Source: DASSWB01 sp035705495 (GTDB taxonomy: Bacteria > Bacteroidota > Bacteroidia > Flavobacteriales > Flavobacteriaceae). Taken from it: DNA of 14,054 bases. The stretch lies in NCBI GenBank assembly GCA_035705495.1, contig DASSWB010000139.1:1-14054 (forward strand), in the 5' to 3' direction. The notes below the pieces were generated by a model. That model searched no databases, was not told the origin of the DNA, and saw only the letters and a list, made by a program, of their open reading frames with translations. Shown here one piece after another: positions 6,271-12,220 of this stretch. The first letter of the stretch is position 1. Every line of letters begins with the position of its first letter. Both the position numbers and the translations under genes were made by a program.

Positions 6271-7419
6271 TTGAAAGCATCAAAAAAAATAGCGTTTTTA
6301 ACAGGGACACGTGCTGATTTTGGGAAAATTAAATCCCTTTTTCAAATCGTACAGGATCACCCTAATTTTGAAGCGCATATTTTCGTAACAGGAATGCATC
6401 TTATTGAAAAATATGGCCTTACCGTTCAAGAAATAGAAAAATGTAATTTTCGGAATATCTATAAATTCAGCAACGAAACTTCTGAAGCTACAATGGATCT
6501 TACTTTGGCAAAAACGATTGAAGGGTTTTCTGCTTATGTGAAAGAAATTCGGCCAGATCTGATTGTATTGCACGGAGATCGGGTAGAAGCCTTGGCAGGG
6601 GCAATAGTGGGTGCTTTAAACAATATTTTGGTTGCCCATATTGAAGGTGGAGAAATCTCAGGTACCGTGGATGAACTCATTAGGCATTCCGTAAGCAAAT
6701 TAAGCCATGTACATTTTGTGTCCAATGAAACGGCGCAAAAGCGATTGGTGCAAATGGGCGAGTTGGAGGAATCCATATATAATATCGGTTCTCCCGATAT
6801 CGACATCATGTTTTCTGAGAAGCTGGCATCTTTACAAGAAGTGAAAGACTATTACCGAATTCCATTTTCGGAATACGCCGTCGCCATGTTTCATCCAGTA
6901 ACGACCGAATTCAGCAAAATGTCCACGTATGCCAAAAATTTTGTCGATGCGCTCTTGGCCGATCACCATAATTATATCGTGATTTTTCCGAACAATGATT
7001 TGGGAAGCGATGATATTTTAAAACAATATGAGAGATTGAAAGGAAATGACCGATTCAAAATATTTCCTTCCGTTCGCTTTGAATTTTTTCTGGTACTCCT
7101 TAAAAATGCCGCCTTTATCGTCGGAAACTCGAGTGCGGGCATAAGGGAAGCGCCGTATTATGGAATTTCAACCATTAATATCGGGACCCGACAAGAGAAT
7201 CGTGCTCTACATGCTCATATCATCAATACCTCATATCAAGAGAAGGATATTCTAAAAGCATTACAAGAGCCACATCCTGTTATGGATCCTTTTATACCTG
7301 CTTTTGGTGATGGAAAAAGTGGGGAAAAATTCCTGGAATCTTTATTGTCCCGTGGATTTTGGAAAATCAACCATCAGAAACAGTTCTTGGATATTTTGAC
7401 TTCATCAATTCTATTGTGA
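6271..7419 (+). CDS. neuC: UDP-N-acetylglucosamine 2-epimerase (hydrolysing)
   Basis: This GT-B-fold epimerase converts UDP-GlcNAc to ManNAc plus UDP, the first committed step to sialic acid. The protein is 382 residues, a normal family length. Motifs in order are IAFLTGTRADFGKIKSL (near 6-22), FVTGMHL, VLHGDRVEALAGAIVGALN, LVAHIEGGEISGTVDELIRH, MFHPVTTE, and near the end VGNSSAGIREAP, which supplies the Ser residues that hold the UDP phosphates. The HIEGGEISGT and HGDR segments place it with NeuC or LegG rather than the non-hydrolysing WecB group. It starts at TTG after an AAGGA site, because a stop lies just upstream in frame. Its TGA shares one base with the ATG of the next gene (TGATG), so the two are translationally coupled. 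Confidence 0.93.
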   Translation: MKASKKIAFLTGTRADFGKIKSLFQIVQDHPNFEAHIFVTGMHLIEKYGLTVQEIEKCNFRNIYKFSNETSEATMDLTLAKTIEGFSAYVKEIRPDLIVLHGDRVEALAGAIVGALNNILVAHIEGGEISGTVDELIRHSVSKLSHVHFVSNETAQKRLVQMGELEESIYNIGSPDIDIMFSEKLASLQEVKDYYRIPFSEYAVAMFHPVTTEFSKMSTYAKNFVDALLADHHNYIVIFPNNDLGSDDILKQYERLKGNDRFKIFPSVRFEFFLVLLKNAAFIVGNSSAGIREAPYYGISTINIGTRQENRALHAHIINTSYQEKDILKALQEPHPVMDPFIPAFGDGKSGEKFLESLLSRGFWKINHQKQFLDILTSSILL

Positions 7420-8837
7420 TGAAAACGGAATCAAATTCTTCTGAAATTTTAGGCTTGGTCATTACGGATGGTGTTGGTTACCGAAACTTTTGTTTAAGCG
7501 ATTTCTTGGTCGAGGCTTCTAAGGGGTATGAACGTGTAATTATTTATTCCGGATTACCTACATCGGTATATAATCTGGAAGAATTCAAGAATATAAAAGT
7601 AGTCGAGCTTCCTGTCTTTGTGGAACCCTTTAAAACATGGTTTTGGAGAAAATTTAAGGAAGTCGCTCATTTACAACTGCATAAAAAATTCTTCGGAATC
7701 AATGATAACCTCAAATCAAATTATTCCGATGCAAAATCAAATAGGGGGAGGGCAACGAGATTCATATTTCAGTTTACGAAATTTTGTCATTCTGAAACAT
7801 TTGTTCAACAACTAGAAAAACTTCAAAAAAAATCTTTGGTAAATCACAATATAACAAAAGAGATTTCCCAAATATTGAAAAAGGATAGGCCGAATTTTTT
7901 ATTTTTCACACATCAGCGCCCGCCTTATATGATGCCTATTATTGTTGCGGCTGAGAAATTGAAAATTAAAACCTGTTCTTTTATTTTCAGTTGGGACAAT
8001 TTGGCTTCAAAAGGTAGAATGGCTTCCAGTTTTGATCGTTTCGTTGTCTGGAGTGATTTGATGAAGGAGGAACTCCTGTATTTTTATCCCAATACTACTT
8101 CCGAAAATGTTGAAGTTGTGGGAACGCCACAATTTGAACCTTATGTGTTGCCTAAATATCAAATGGATAGACAAGAATTCTTTCGAAAATTTCAACTTTC
8201 AGAAAATAAAAGAATTATCTGCTATAGCTGCGGAGATATTTCCACCAGTAAAAATGACGAGTTATATATTCAAGTTATTGCAGAAGCCATTCAGAATAAA
8301 AAAATAAAAGAAGAAGTCAATTTCATTGTCCGTACCTCGCCTGCAGAGGATGGAAGTCGTTTTTCTAAAATACAAAAATCTTTTCCGTTTATCATCTGGA
8401 ATTTTCCAAAATGGCACCTTTCACGTGAAAATCATCCAGAAGAATGGTCGCAAAGAATTCCGCAGGAGGAAGACCTCCATGATTTGAGAGGATTGTTGGA
8501 ATATTGTGATTTGAGTATCAATATGTGCTCTACGATGAGTTTGGATTTTATGATTTTTGATAAACCCGTAATCAATCCTGTTTTTGGAAATGAAAAAAAT
8601 GGTTTATACAACGATCAACGTTTTTTACAATACGCGCATTATAAAAAAGTAGCAGAAAGTGGCGCGGTGGAAATCGTTAAAGATGCGGACACCTTGATTT
8701 TTGCGATAAATGATTCTCTTCAAAATCCGCTGAAAAAATATAAGGAACATAAAGGAATATTGGAGTTGCAAATAGGAAAACCTTTACAAGGTACAAGTAA
8801 AAGGATTGTTGAAGCTTTAATTAAATTCAATGGATAG
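7419..8837 (+). CDS. GT-B-like glycosyltransferase of unrecognised family
   Basis: A 472-residue protein. The frame extends back to a TTG at 7359 inside neuC, but the ATG at 7419 overlapping the neuC stop is the natural start. The layout suggests two Rossmann-like halves. The first runs from about 10 to 190 and ends in FFTHQRPPYMMPIIVAAEKL and FSWDNLASKGR (190-200). The second begins about 205 with FDRFVVWSDLMKEEL, then VEVVGTPQFEPY (231-242) and IICYSCGD (266-273). Late in the protein CSTMSLDFMIFDKPVINP (370-387) resembles the nucleotide-phosphate-binding Ser/Thr plus acidic region of GT-B enzymes. No known sialyltransferase family is recognised with confidence. Coupling to neuC makes it a candidate for using the CMP-sugar, but that is inference. 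Confidence 0.6.
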   Translation: MKTESNSSEILGLVITDGVGYRNFCLSDFLVEASKGYERVIIYSGLPTSVYNLEEFKNIKVVELPVFVEPFKTWFWRKFKEVAHLQLHKKFFGINDNLKSNYSDAKSNRGRATRFIFQFTKFCHSETFVQQLEKLQKKSLVNHNITKEISQILKKDRPNFLFFTHQRPPYMMPIIVAAEKLKIKTCSFIFSWDNLASKGRMASSFDRFVVWSDLMKEELLYFYPNTTSENVEVVGTPQFEPYVLPKYQMDRQEFFRKFQLSENKRIICYSCGDISTSKNDELYIQVIAEAIQNKKIKEEVNFIVRTSPAEDGSRFSKIQKSFPFIIWNFPKWHLSRENHPEEWSQRIPQEEDLHDLRGLLEYCDLSINMCSTMSLDFMIFDKPVINPVFGNEKNGLYNDQRFLQYAHYKKVAESGAVEIVKDADTLIFAINDSLQNPLKKYKEHKGILELQIGKPLQGTSKRIVEALIKFNG

Positions 8838-9915
8838 GCCTAAAACAATAGCAATTATCTGTAATTACAAATTGAATCCCGACCGAATTGGAGGTATGGA
8901 TCGATTCTTTAAGTCCTATCAAAATGAATTATCTTCCGATGGCCATCAACTAATCTGGTTTTTTGCAGGCGGAAGCAAATTTGAGTTTTATTCAGATTTC
9001 AATATACATTTTGCAGATGGGACCTCGGTAGAAGATTGGGTTTTGAATTATTTAGATTCTGAAAAGGTTGCCATAGATATTGTTGTTACTCATTTTACCG
9101 CATTGTGCACTAATTTTTACAAGGAATTAAAAATTCGAAAAGTAAAAAAAATCATTGCAGTCGATCACAATCCACGACCTTTAAAGGGTTTTTCGTTGAA
9201 AAAACAGCTGAAAAACAGATTAAAGGGATTTCTCTTTTCAAAATACATTGATGCTTTTGTAGGGGTTTCCGACTATACGCGACAGGAAATTTTAAAGGAT
9301 TACGGGCCGCATTTGAAAAAAAAGACACATGTTGTTCACAATGGTATTGACTATAAGCGGTACAAAAGAAAAAATTCTGAAGATAGGAGTACAAAAAAAT
9401 TTATTGTAGTCAGTCATTTGCGTTACTCCAAAGGTATTCAGGATTTATTAAAAGCTTTGATCCTGATTCCCGAAAAAACCAAGAAGAATATAAAAATAGA
9501 TATTTATGGCGAAGGACCGTTTCAACCTGAATTGGAAGAAATTGTGGAAGTGAATAACATAAGGGGAATTATTGATTTTCGAGGAAGTTCCTCCCAATTG
9601 CCAGAGATTTTGCATAACTACGATTATTTGATTCAGCCCACCCATATGGAATGCTTTAGTTTGTCATTATTGGAAAGTTTGGCAGCGAATGTACCGGTTT
9701 TGACGACAACGGTCGGAGGAAATCTGGAATTGATTGAAGATGGAGTTAATGGTTTTATTTTTGAGCCACAAGATATTTTGGCACTAGCAGAAATTTTGGG
9801 AAATGTAATTACCGAAAACAAGAAAATTGAATCTGATGTTTTTCCTAAAATCGTGCAAGATTTTCCTTTATCAAAAATGGTTTCAGATCACATAAAAATC
9901 ACGCTATGCACTTAG
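8830..9915 (+). CDS. Glycosyltransferase family 4
   Basis: A 361-residue retaining GT-B glycosyltransferase. The N-terminal half has the glycine-rich acceptor-side loop DRIGGMDRFF (18-27) and FVGVSDYTRQEIL (143-155) at the end of the first domain. The donor-binding half starts around VVHNGIDYKRY (168-178), continues with VVSHLRYSKGIQDLLKA and IDIYGEGP, and contains the family EX7E motif as Glu274 and Glu282 in MECFSLSLLESLAANVPV. The TVGGNLELI loop follows. The start overlaps the previous gene by 8 bases and the end overlaps the next by 10, so the run from neuC onward is very compact. Sugar specificity cannot be read from the sequence. Confidence 0.93.
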   Translation: MDRPKTIAIICNYKLNPDRIGGMDRFFKSYQNELSSDGHQLIWFFAGGSKFEFYSDFNIHFADGTSVEDWVLNYLDSEKVAIDIVVTHFTALCTNFYKELKIRKVKKIIAVDHNPRPLKGFSLKKQLKNRLKGFLFSKYIDAFVGVSDYTRQEILKDYGPHLKKKTHVVHNGIDYKRYKRKNSEDRSTKKFIVVSHLRYSKGIQDLLKALILIPEKTKKNIKIDIYGEGPFQPELEEIVEVNNIRGIIDFRGSSSQLPEILHNYDYLIQPTHMECFSLSLLESLAANVPVLTTTVGGNLELIEDGVNGFIFEPQDILALAEILGNVITENKKIESDVFPKIVQDFPLSKMVSDHIKITLCT

Positions 9916-11051
9916 CCTTCCTCACACCCGAATATCCCCATGAAGTAACCTCCCCTGCTGCGGGAATTGGTACGAGCATCAAAAATATGGCAGTGGCACT
10001 GATAGAAGCGGGAGTGAAGGTTTCGGTTTTTGTTTACGGACAAAAAGAAGAAACGATATTTTTGGAAGGAGGGATCAAATTTCATTTGCTAAAAAGTCAT
10101 AGCTTCAAATTTGGAGGATGGTTTTTGAACAGGAAGATTATTCAAAAATATTTGAACAAACATATTCTTGCTGATAAAATTGATGCCATTGAAGCTCCCG
10201 ATTGGACAGGAATTACTGCTTTCATGCAATTAAAATGTCCGTTGGTGATCAGGATGAATGGAAGTGACGCCTATTTCTGCCGTTTGGATGGAAGACGTCA
10301 AAAACGAAAAAATTTTTGGTTTGAGAAAACTGCTTTAAAATCGGCAGATTATTTATTATCCGTAAGTGAATTTACCGCCAATCAAACTGCTGAAATTTTC
10401 AATTTAAAGAAACCAATTGAGATCATTCCCAATTCGGTGGATGTGGAAAAGTTCAAACCAAGCCAAATCGCATTTGTACAAAACAGGATTTTATACTTCG
10501 GAAGTATTATTCGGAAAAAAGGTCTTTTGGAACTCGCGCAGATTTTCAATGAAGTAAATGCAAAGAACCCTACGGCAGAATTGATAATTGCAGGTCGGGA
10601 TGTTGTGGATAACAAAACTGGCAAATCCACAAAAAATTTAATGTTGGAAATTTTATCTGATCCAGCCCAAAAACAGACGCATTGGCTGGGAATGTTGGCT
10701 TATGAGGAAATACAGAAGCAAATCGCGCTGGCAAACGTAGTCGTTTTGCCAAGTTTCGCCGAAGCCTTACCCATGACGTGGTTGGAAGCGATGGCTATGG
10801 AAAAAGCTTTGGTAACTTCAGATATTGGTTGGGCAAAAGAAGTGATGGTTGATGGCAAAACAGGTTTTACCGAAAATCCAAAAAACATTTCAGTTTACGC
10901 CGATAAAATCCTGCAATTGTTGCAAAACCCAACTTTGGCCAAAGAAATGGGCGGTGCGGCCCGAGCACGCGTAAAACAAAAATTTTCTACAGAAGTAGTA
11001 ACGAAGCGGAATGTTGAGTTTTATGATCGTATTATTCAGGACAAAATGTAA
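9906..11051 (+). CDS. Glycosyltransferase family 4
   Basis: A 381-residue GT-B glycosyltransferase. HLAFLTPEYPHE opens the first Rossmann strand, AAGIGTSIKNMAVAL (18-32) is the glycine-rich loop, and LVIRMNGSDAYFCR (113-126) is an acceptor-domain element. The second domain begins near IEIIPNSVDVEKF (171-183), with ILYFGSIIRKKGLLEL next. The donor-site EX7E motif is Glu286 and Glu294 in EALPMTWLEAMAM, followed by VTSDIGWAKEV and DGKTGF. It is the last gene of the neuC run. Its TAA is 8 bases before the first GTCATTC repeat, so the repeat hairpins are in position to act as the transcript end (inference). Confidence 0.93.
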   Translation: MHLAFLTPEYPHEVTSPAAGIGTSIKNMAVALIEAGVKVSVFVYGQKEETIFLEGGIKFHLLKSHSFKFGGWFLNRKIIQKYLNKHILADKIDAIEAPDWTGITAFMQLKCPLVIRMNGSDAYFCRLDGRRQKRKNFWFEKTALKSADYLLSVSEFTANQTAEIFNLKKPIEIIPNSVDVEKFKPSQIAFVQNRILYFGSIIRKKGLLELAQIFNEVNAKNPTAELIIAGRDVVDNKTGKSTKNLMLEILSDPAQKQTHWLGMLAYEEIQKQIALANVVVLPSFAEALPMTWLEAMAMEKALVTSDIGWAKEVMVDGKTGFTENPKNISVYADKILQLLQNPTLAKEMGGAARARVKQKFSTEVVTKRNVEFYDRIIQDKM

Positions 11052-11059
11052 AGGAAACT

Positions 11060-11150
11060 GTCATTCAGAACGTAGCGTAGCGTAGTGAGGAATCTATGAT
11101 TTGGAAGCAGGATTCCAGTACGTCAGAGATTCCTCCTTTGTCGGAATGAC
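11060..11150. repeat. GTCATTC element 1 (91 bases, loop type a)
   Basis: The left arm 11060-11095 (GTCATTCAGAACG...GGAATCT) and the right arm 11127-11150 (AGATTCC...GGAATGAC) are inverted relatives, separated by about 31 bases. The element ends are a GTCATTC/GAATGAC inverted repeat. The loop reads ATTTGGAAGC. Confidence 0.9.
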
Positions 11151-11175
11151 AACACAGCGAAATTCCATTCGTATT

Positions 11176-11200
11176 GTCCTTCAGAACGCAGCACGCCGGA
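11176..11200. repeat. Left-arm fragment of the GTCATTC family
   Basis: GTCCTTCAGAACGCAGCACG and a few more bases match the outer left arm, then stop. The same CAGCACGCCGGAAACT junction recurs at 11828-11843 before element 4. Confidence 0.75.
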
Positions 11201-11204
11201 AACT

Positions 11205-11295
11205 GTCATTCAGAACGCAGCGTAGCGGAGTGAAGAATCTATGAATTGAGATCAGGATTCCAGTACGTCAGAGATTCCTCCTTCGTCGGAATGAC
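11205..11295. repeat. GTCATTC element 2 (91 bases, loop type b)
   Basis: Same layout as element 1, but the loop reads AATTGAGATC instead of ATTTGGAAGC. The left arm has the GCAGCGTAGCGGAGTGAAG variant. Confidence 0.9.
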
Positions 11296-11320
11296 AACAC
11301 AGCAAGATTCCATTCGTATT

Positions 11321-11344
11321 GTCATTCAGAACGCAGCATAGCGG
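11321..11344. repeat. Left-arm fragment of the GTCATTC family
   Basis: GTCATTCAGAACGCAGCATA followed by GCGG; a truncated left arm in the same place within the 145-base period as 11176-11200. Confidence 0.78.
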
Positions 11345-11349
11345 AAACT

Positions 11350-11440
11350 GTCATTCAGAACGCAGCGTAGCGGAGTGAAGAATCTATGATTTGGAAGCAG
11401 GATTCCACTACGCCAGAGATTCCTCCTTCGTAGGAATGAC
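11350..11440. repeat. GTCATTC element 3 (91 bases, loop type a)
   Basis: Full element with the ATTTGGAAGC loop. The right arm has CGTAGGAATGAC in place of CGTCGGAATGAC. It is the last full element before the second GIY-YIG gene. Confidence 0.9.
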
Positions 11441-11493
11441 ACACAACAAAATTCCCTTTCGTTAGAATGAAATAAGTTTTTTATCTTCATTGC

Positions 11494-11799
11494 ATGAAGA
11501 CATTAGGAACCCATAATTACTACGTATATATCCTTACCAATAAAACAAAAACGGTACTCTATATAGGAGTAACAAATAATTTGGCAGAAAGATTATACTA
11601 CCATTGTAATCCTGAAGCATTCAGTAAAGCATTTACTGCCAAATACAAATGTTTTCATTTGATATATTTTGAACATTACGGAGATATTGAAACTGCCATT
11701 TCAAGGGAGAAACAGATGAAAGGTTGGAGTAGAAATAAAAAGGAAACTTTGGTTAATACTACAAATCCAAATTGGCGATTTCTCAATGAAGAAATTTAA
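11494..11799 (+). CDS. Small GIY-YIG nuclease-domain protein (second copy)
   Basis: A 101-residue, single-domain GIY-YIG protein. It has YVYIL (10-14), VLYIGVTNNLAERLYYH (21-37) with the paired Tyr and the catalytic Arg33, and ISREKQMKGWSRNKKETLV (69-87) with the likely metal-binding Glu72. It shares YYVYIL, the NL(A)ER region and the K-x-x-K-x-W-S-R-x-K-K-E motif with the copy at 5742, but most other residues differ, so they are distant paralogues rather than recent duplicates. The ATG at 11494 is the first in frame. It sits in the middle of the GTCATTC repeats, with three full elements before it and two after. The region YHCNPEAFSKAFTAKY is the part that differs most from the first copy and could carry DNA recognition (inference). 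Confidence 0.9.
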   Translation: MKTLGTHNYYVYILTNKTKTVLYIGVTNNLAERLYYHCNPEAFSKAFTAKYKCFHLIYFEHYGDIETAISREKQMKGWSRNKKETLVNTTNPNWRFLNEEI

Positions 11800-11843
11800 A
11801 ATTTTACGAGGAATTGTTATCAAAACTCAGCACGCCGGAAACT

Positions 11844-11935
11844 GTCATTCAGAACGTAGCGTAGCGGAGTGAAGAATCTGTGAATTGAGAGCAGGATTCC
11901 AGTACGTCAGAGATTCCTCCTAACGTCGGAATGAC
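11844..11935. repeat. GTCATTC element 4 (92 bases, loop type b)
   Basis: Full element with the AATTGAGAGC loop and CCTAACGTCGG near its right end, one base longer than the others. Its left flank CAGCACGCCGGAAACT is the same as that of element 2, the other b-type copy. Confidence 0.88.
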
Positions 11936-11947
11936 AACACAACAAAA

Positions 11948-11968
11948 TTCCTCCTTTGTCGGAATGAC
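11948..11968. repeat. Solo right-arm fragment
   Basis: TTCCTCCTTTGTCGGAATGA plus C matches the outer right arm only. Confidence 0.75.
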
Positions 11969-11977
11969 ATTCGTATT

Positions 11978-12001
11978 ACCCTTCAGAACGCAGCGTAGCG
12001 G
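11978..12001. repeat. Left-arm fragment of the GTCATTC family
   Basis: CCTTCAGAACGCAGCGTAGC then GG, preceded by ATTCGTATT as are the fragments at 11176 and 11321. Confidence 0.72.
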
Positions 12002-12006
12002 AAACT

Positions 12007-12097
12007 GTCATTCAGAACGTAGCGTAGCGTAGTGAAGAATCTATGATTTGGAAGCAGGATTCCAGTATGTCAGAGATTCCTCCTTCGTCGGAATGAC
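12007..12097. repeat. GTCATTC element 5 (91 bases, loop type a)
   Basis: Full element with the ATTTGGAAGC loop. Its left arm repeats the GTAGCGTAGCGTAGTG variant of element 1. Confidence 0.9.
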
Positions 12098-12102
12098 AAA
12101 CG

Positions 12103-12160
12103 AGATTGCTTCTTTGTCGGAATGACAACACAGCAAGATTTCTTCTATCGTTGGAATGAC
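12103..12160. repeat. Two solo right-arm fragments
   Basis: 12103-12126 and 12136-12160 both begin AGATT and end GGAATGAC, with internal changes (GCTTCTTTGTC; TCTTCTATCGTT). They are separated by the AACACAGC linker seen after the full elements. Confidence 0.75.
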
Positions 12161-12192
12161 AGGGCCACCTGTTAAAAATTCAAATAAAACAT

Positions 12193-12200
12193 TACATTTG
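12193..12200 (+). promoter_or_regulatory. Possible Bacteroidota -7 promoter box
   Basis: TACATTTG fits the TAnnTTTG -7 consensus of Bacteroidota and lies 20 bases before the ATG at 12221, just after the repeat cluster. No clear TTTG -33 box is seen at the expected distance, and such a box occurs by chance in AT-rich DNA, so the call is weak. Confidence 0.3.
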
Positions 12201-12220
12201 CTCAAATCGTGAAAAGTTAA

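Larger units (their letters stand above)
11052..11493. repeat. Non-coding repeat cluster D (GTCATTC family), tandem 145-base period
   Basis: No gene is visible. Three full 91-base elements start at 11060, 11205 and 11350, spaced at exactly 145 bases. The two intervening stretches each contain an AACACAGC...ATTCGTATT segment and a truncated left arm. The stretch after the third element, 11441-11493, keeps only degenerate remnants of a right arm (near 11451-11470) before the second GIY-YIG gene. Confidence 0.92.
11800..12220. repeat. Non-coding repeat cluster E (GTCATTC family) after the second GIY-YIG gene
   Basis: This stretch has two full elements (11844-11935 and 12007-12097), one truncated left arm and three solo right-arm fragments, all ending TGAC. 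The last 60 bases before the next gene are unique, AT-rich, and contain a possible promoter box. A minus-strand frame reading FVIPTKEES is a translation of the repeats. Confidence 0.9.

Noticed and set aside
7359..7418. A TTG start 60 bases upstream for the protein after neuC.
   Set aside because: It lies inside the neuC coding end; the ATG at 7419, overlapping the neuC stop, is the normal coupled start.
11052..12220. Insertion sequence with the GIY-YIG protein as an ordinary transposase.
   Set aside because: There is no transposase domain, no pair of terminal repeats enclosing the gene as one unit, and no target duplication that I can see; the elements are many and smaller than the gene.
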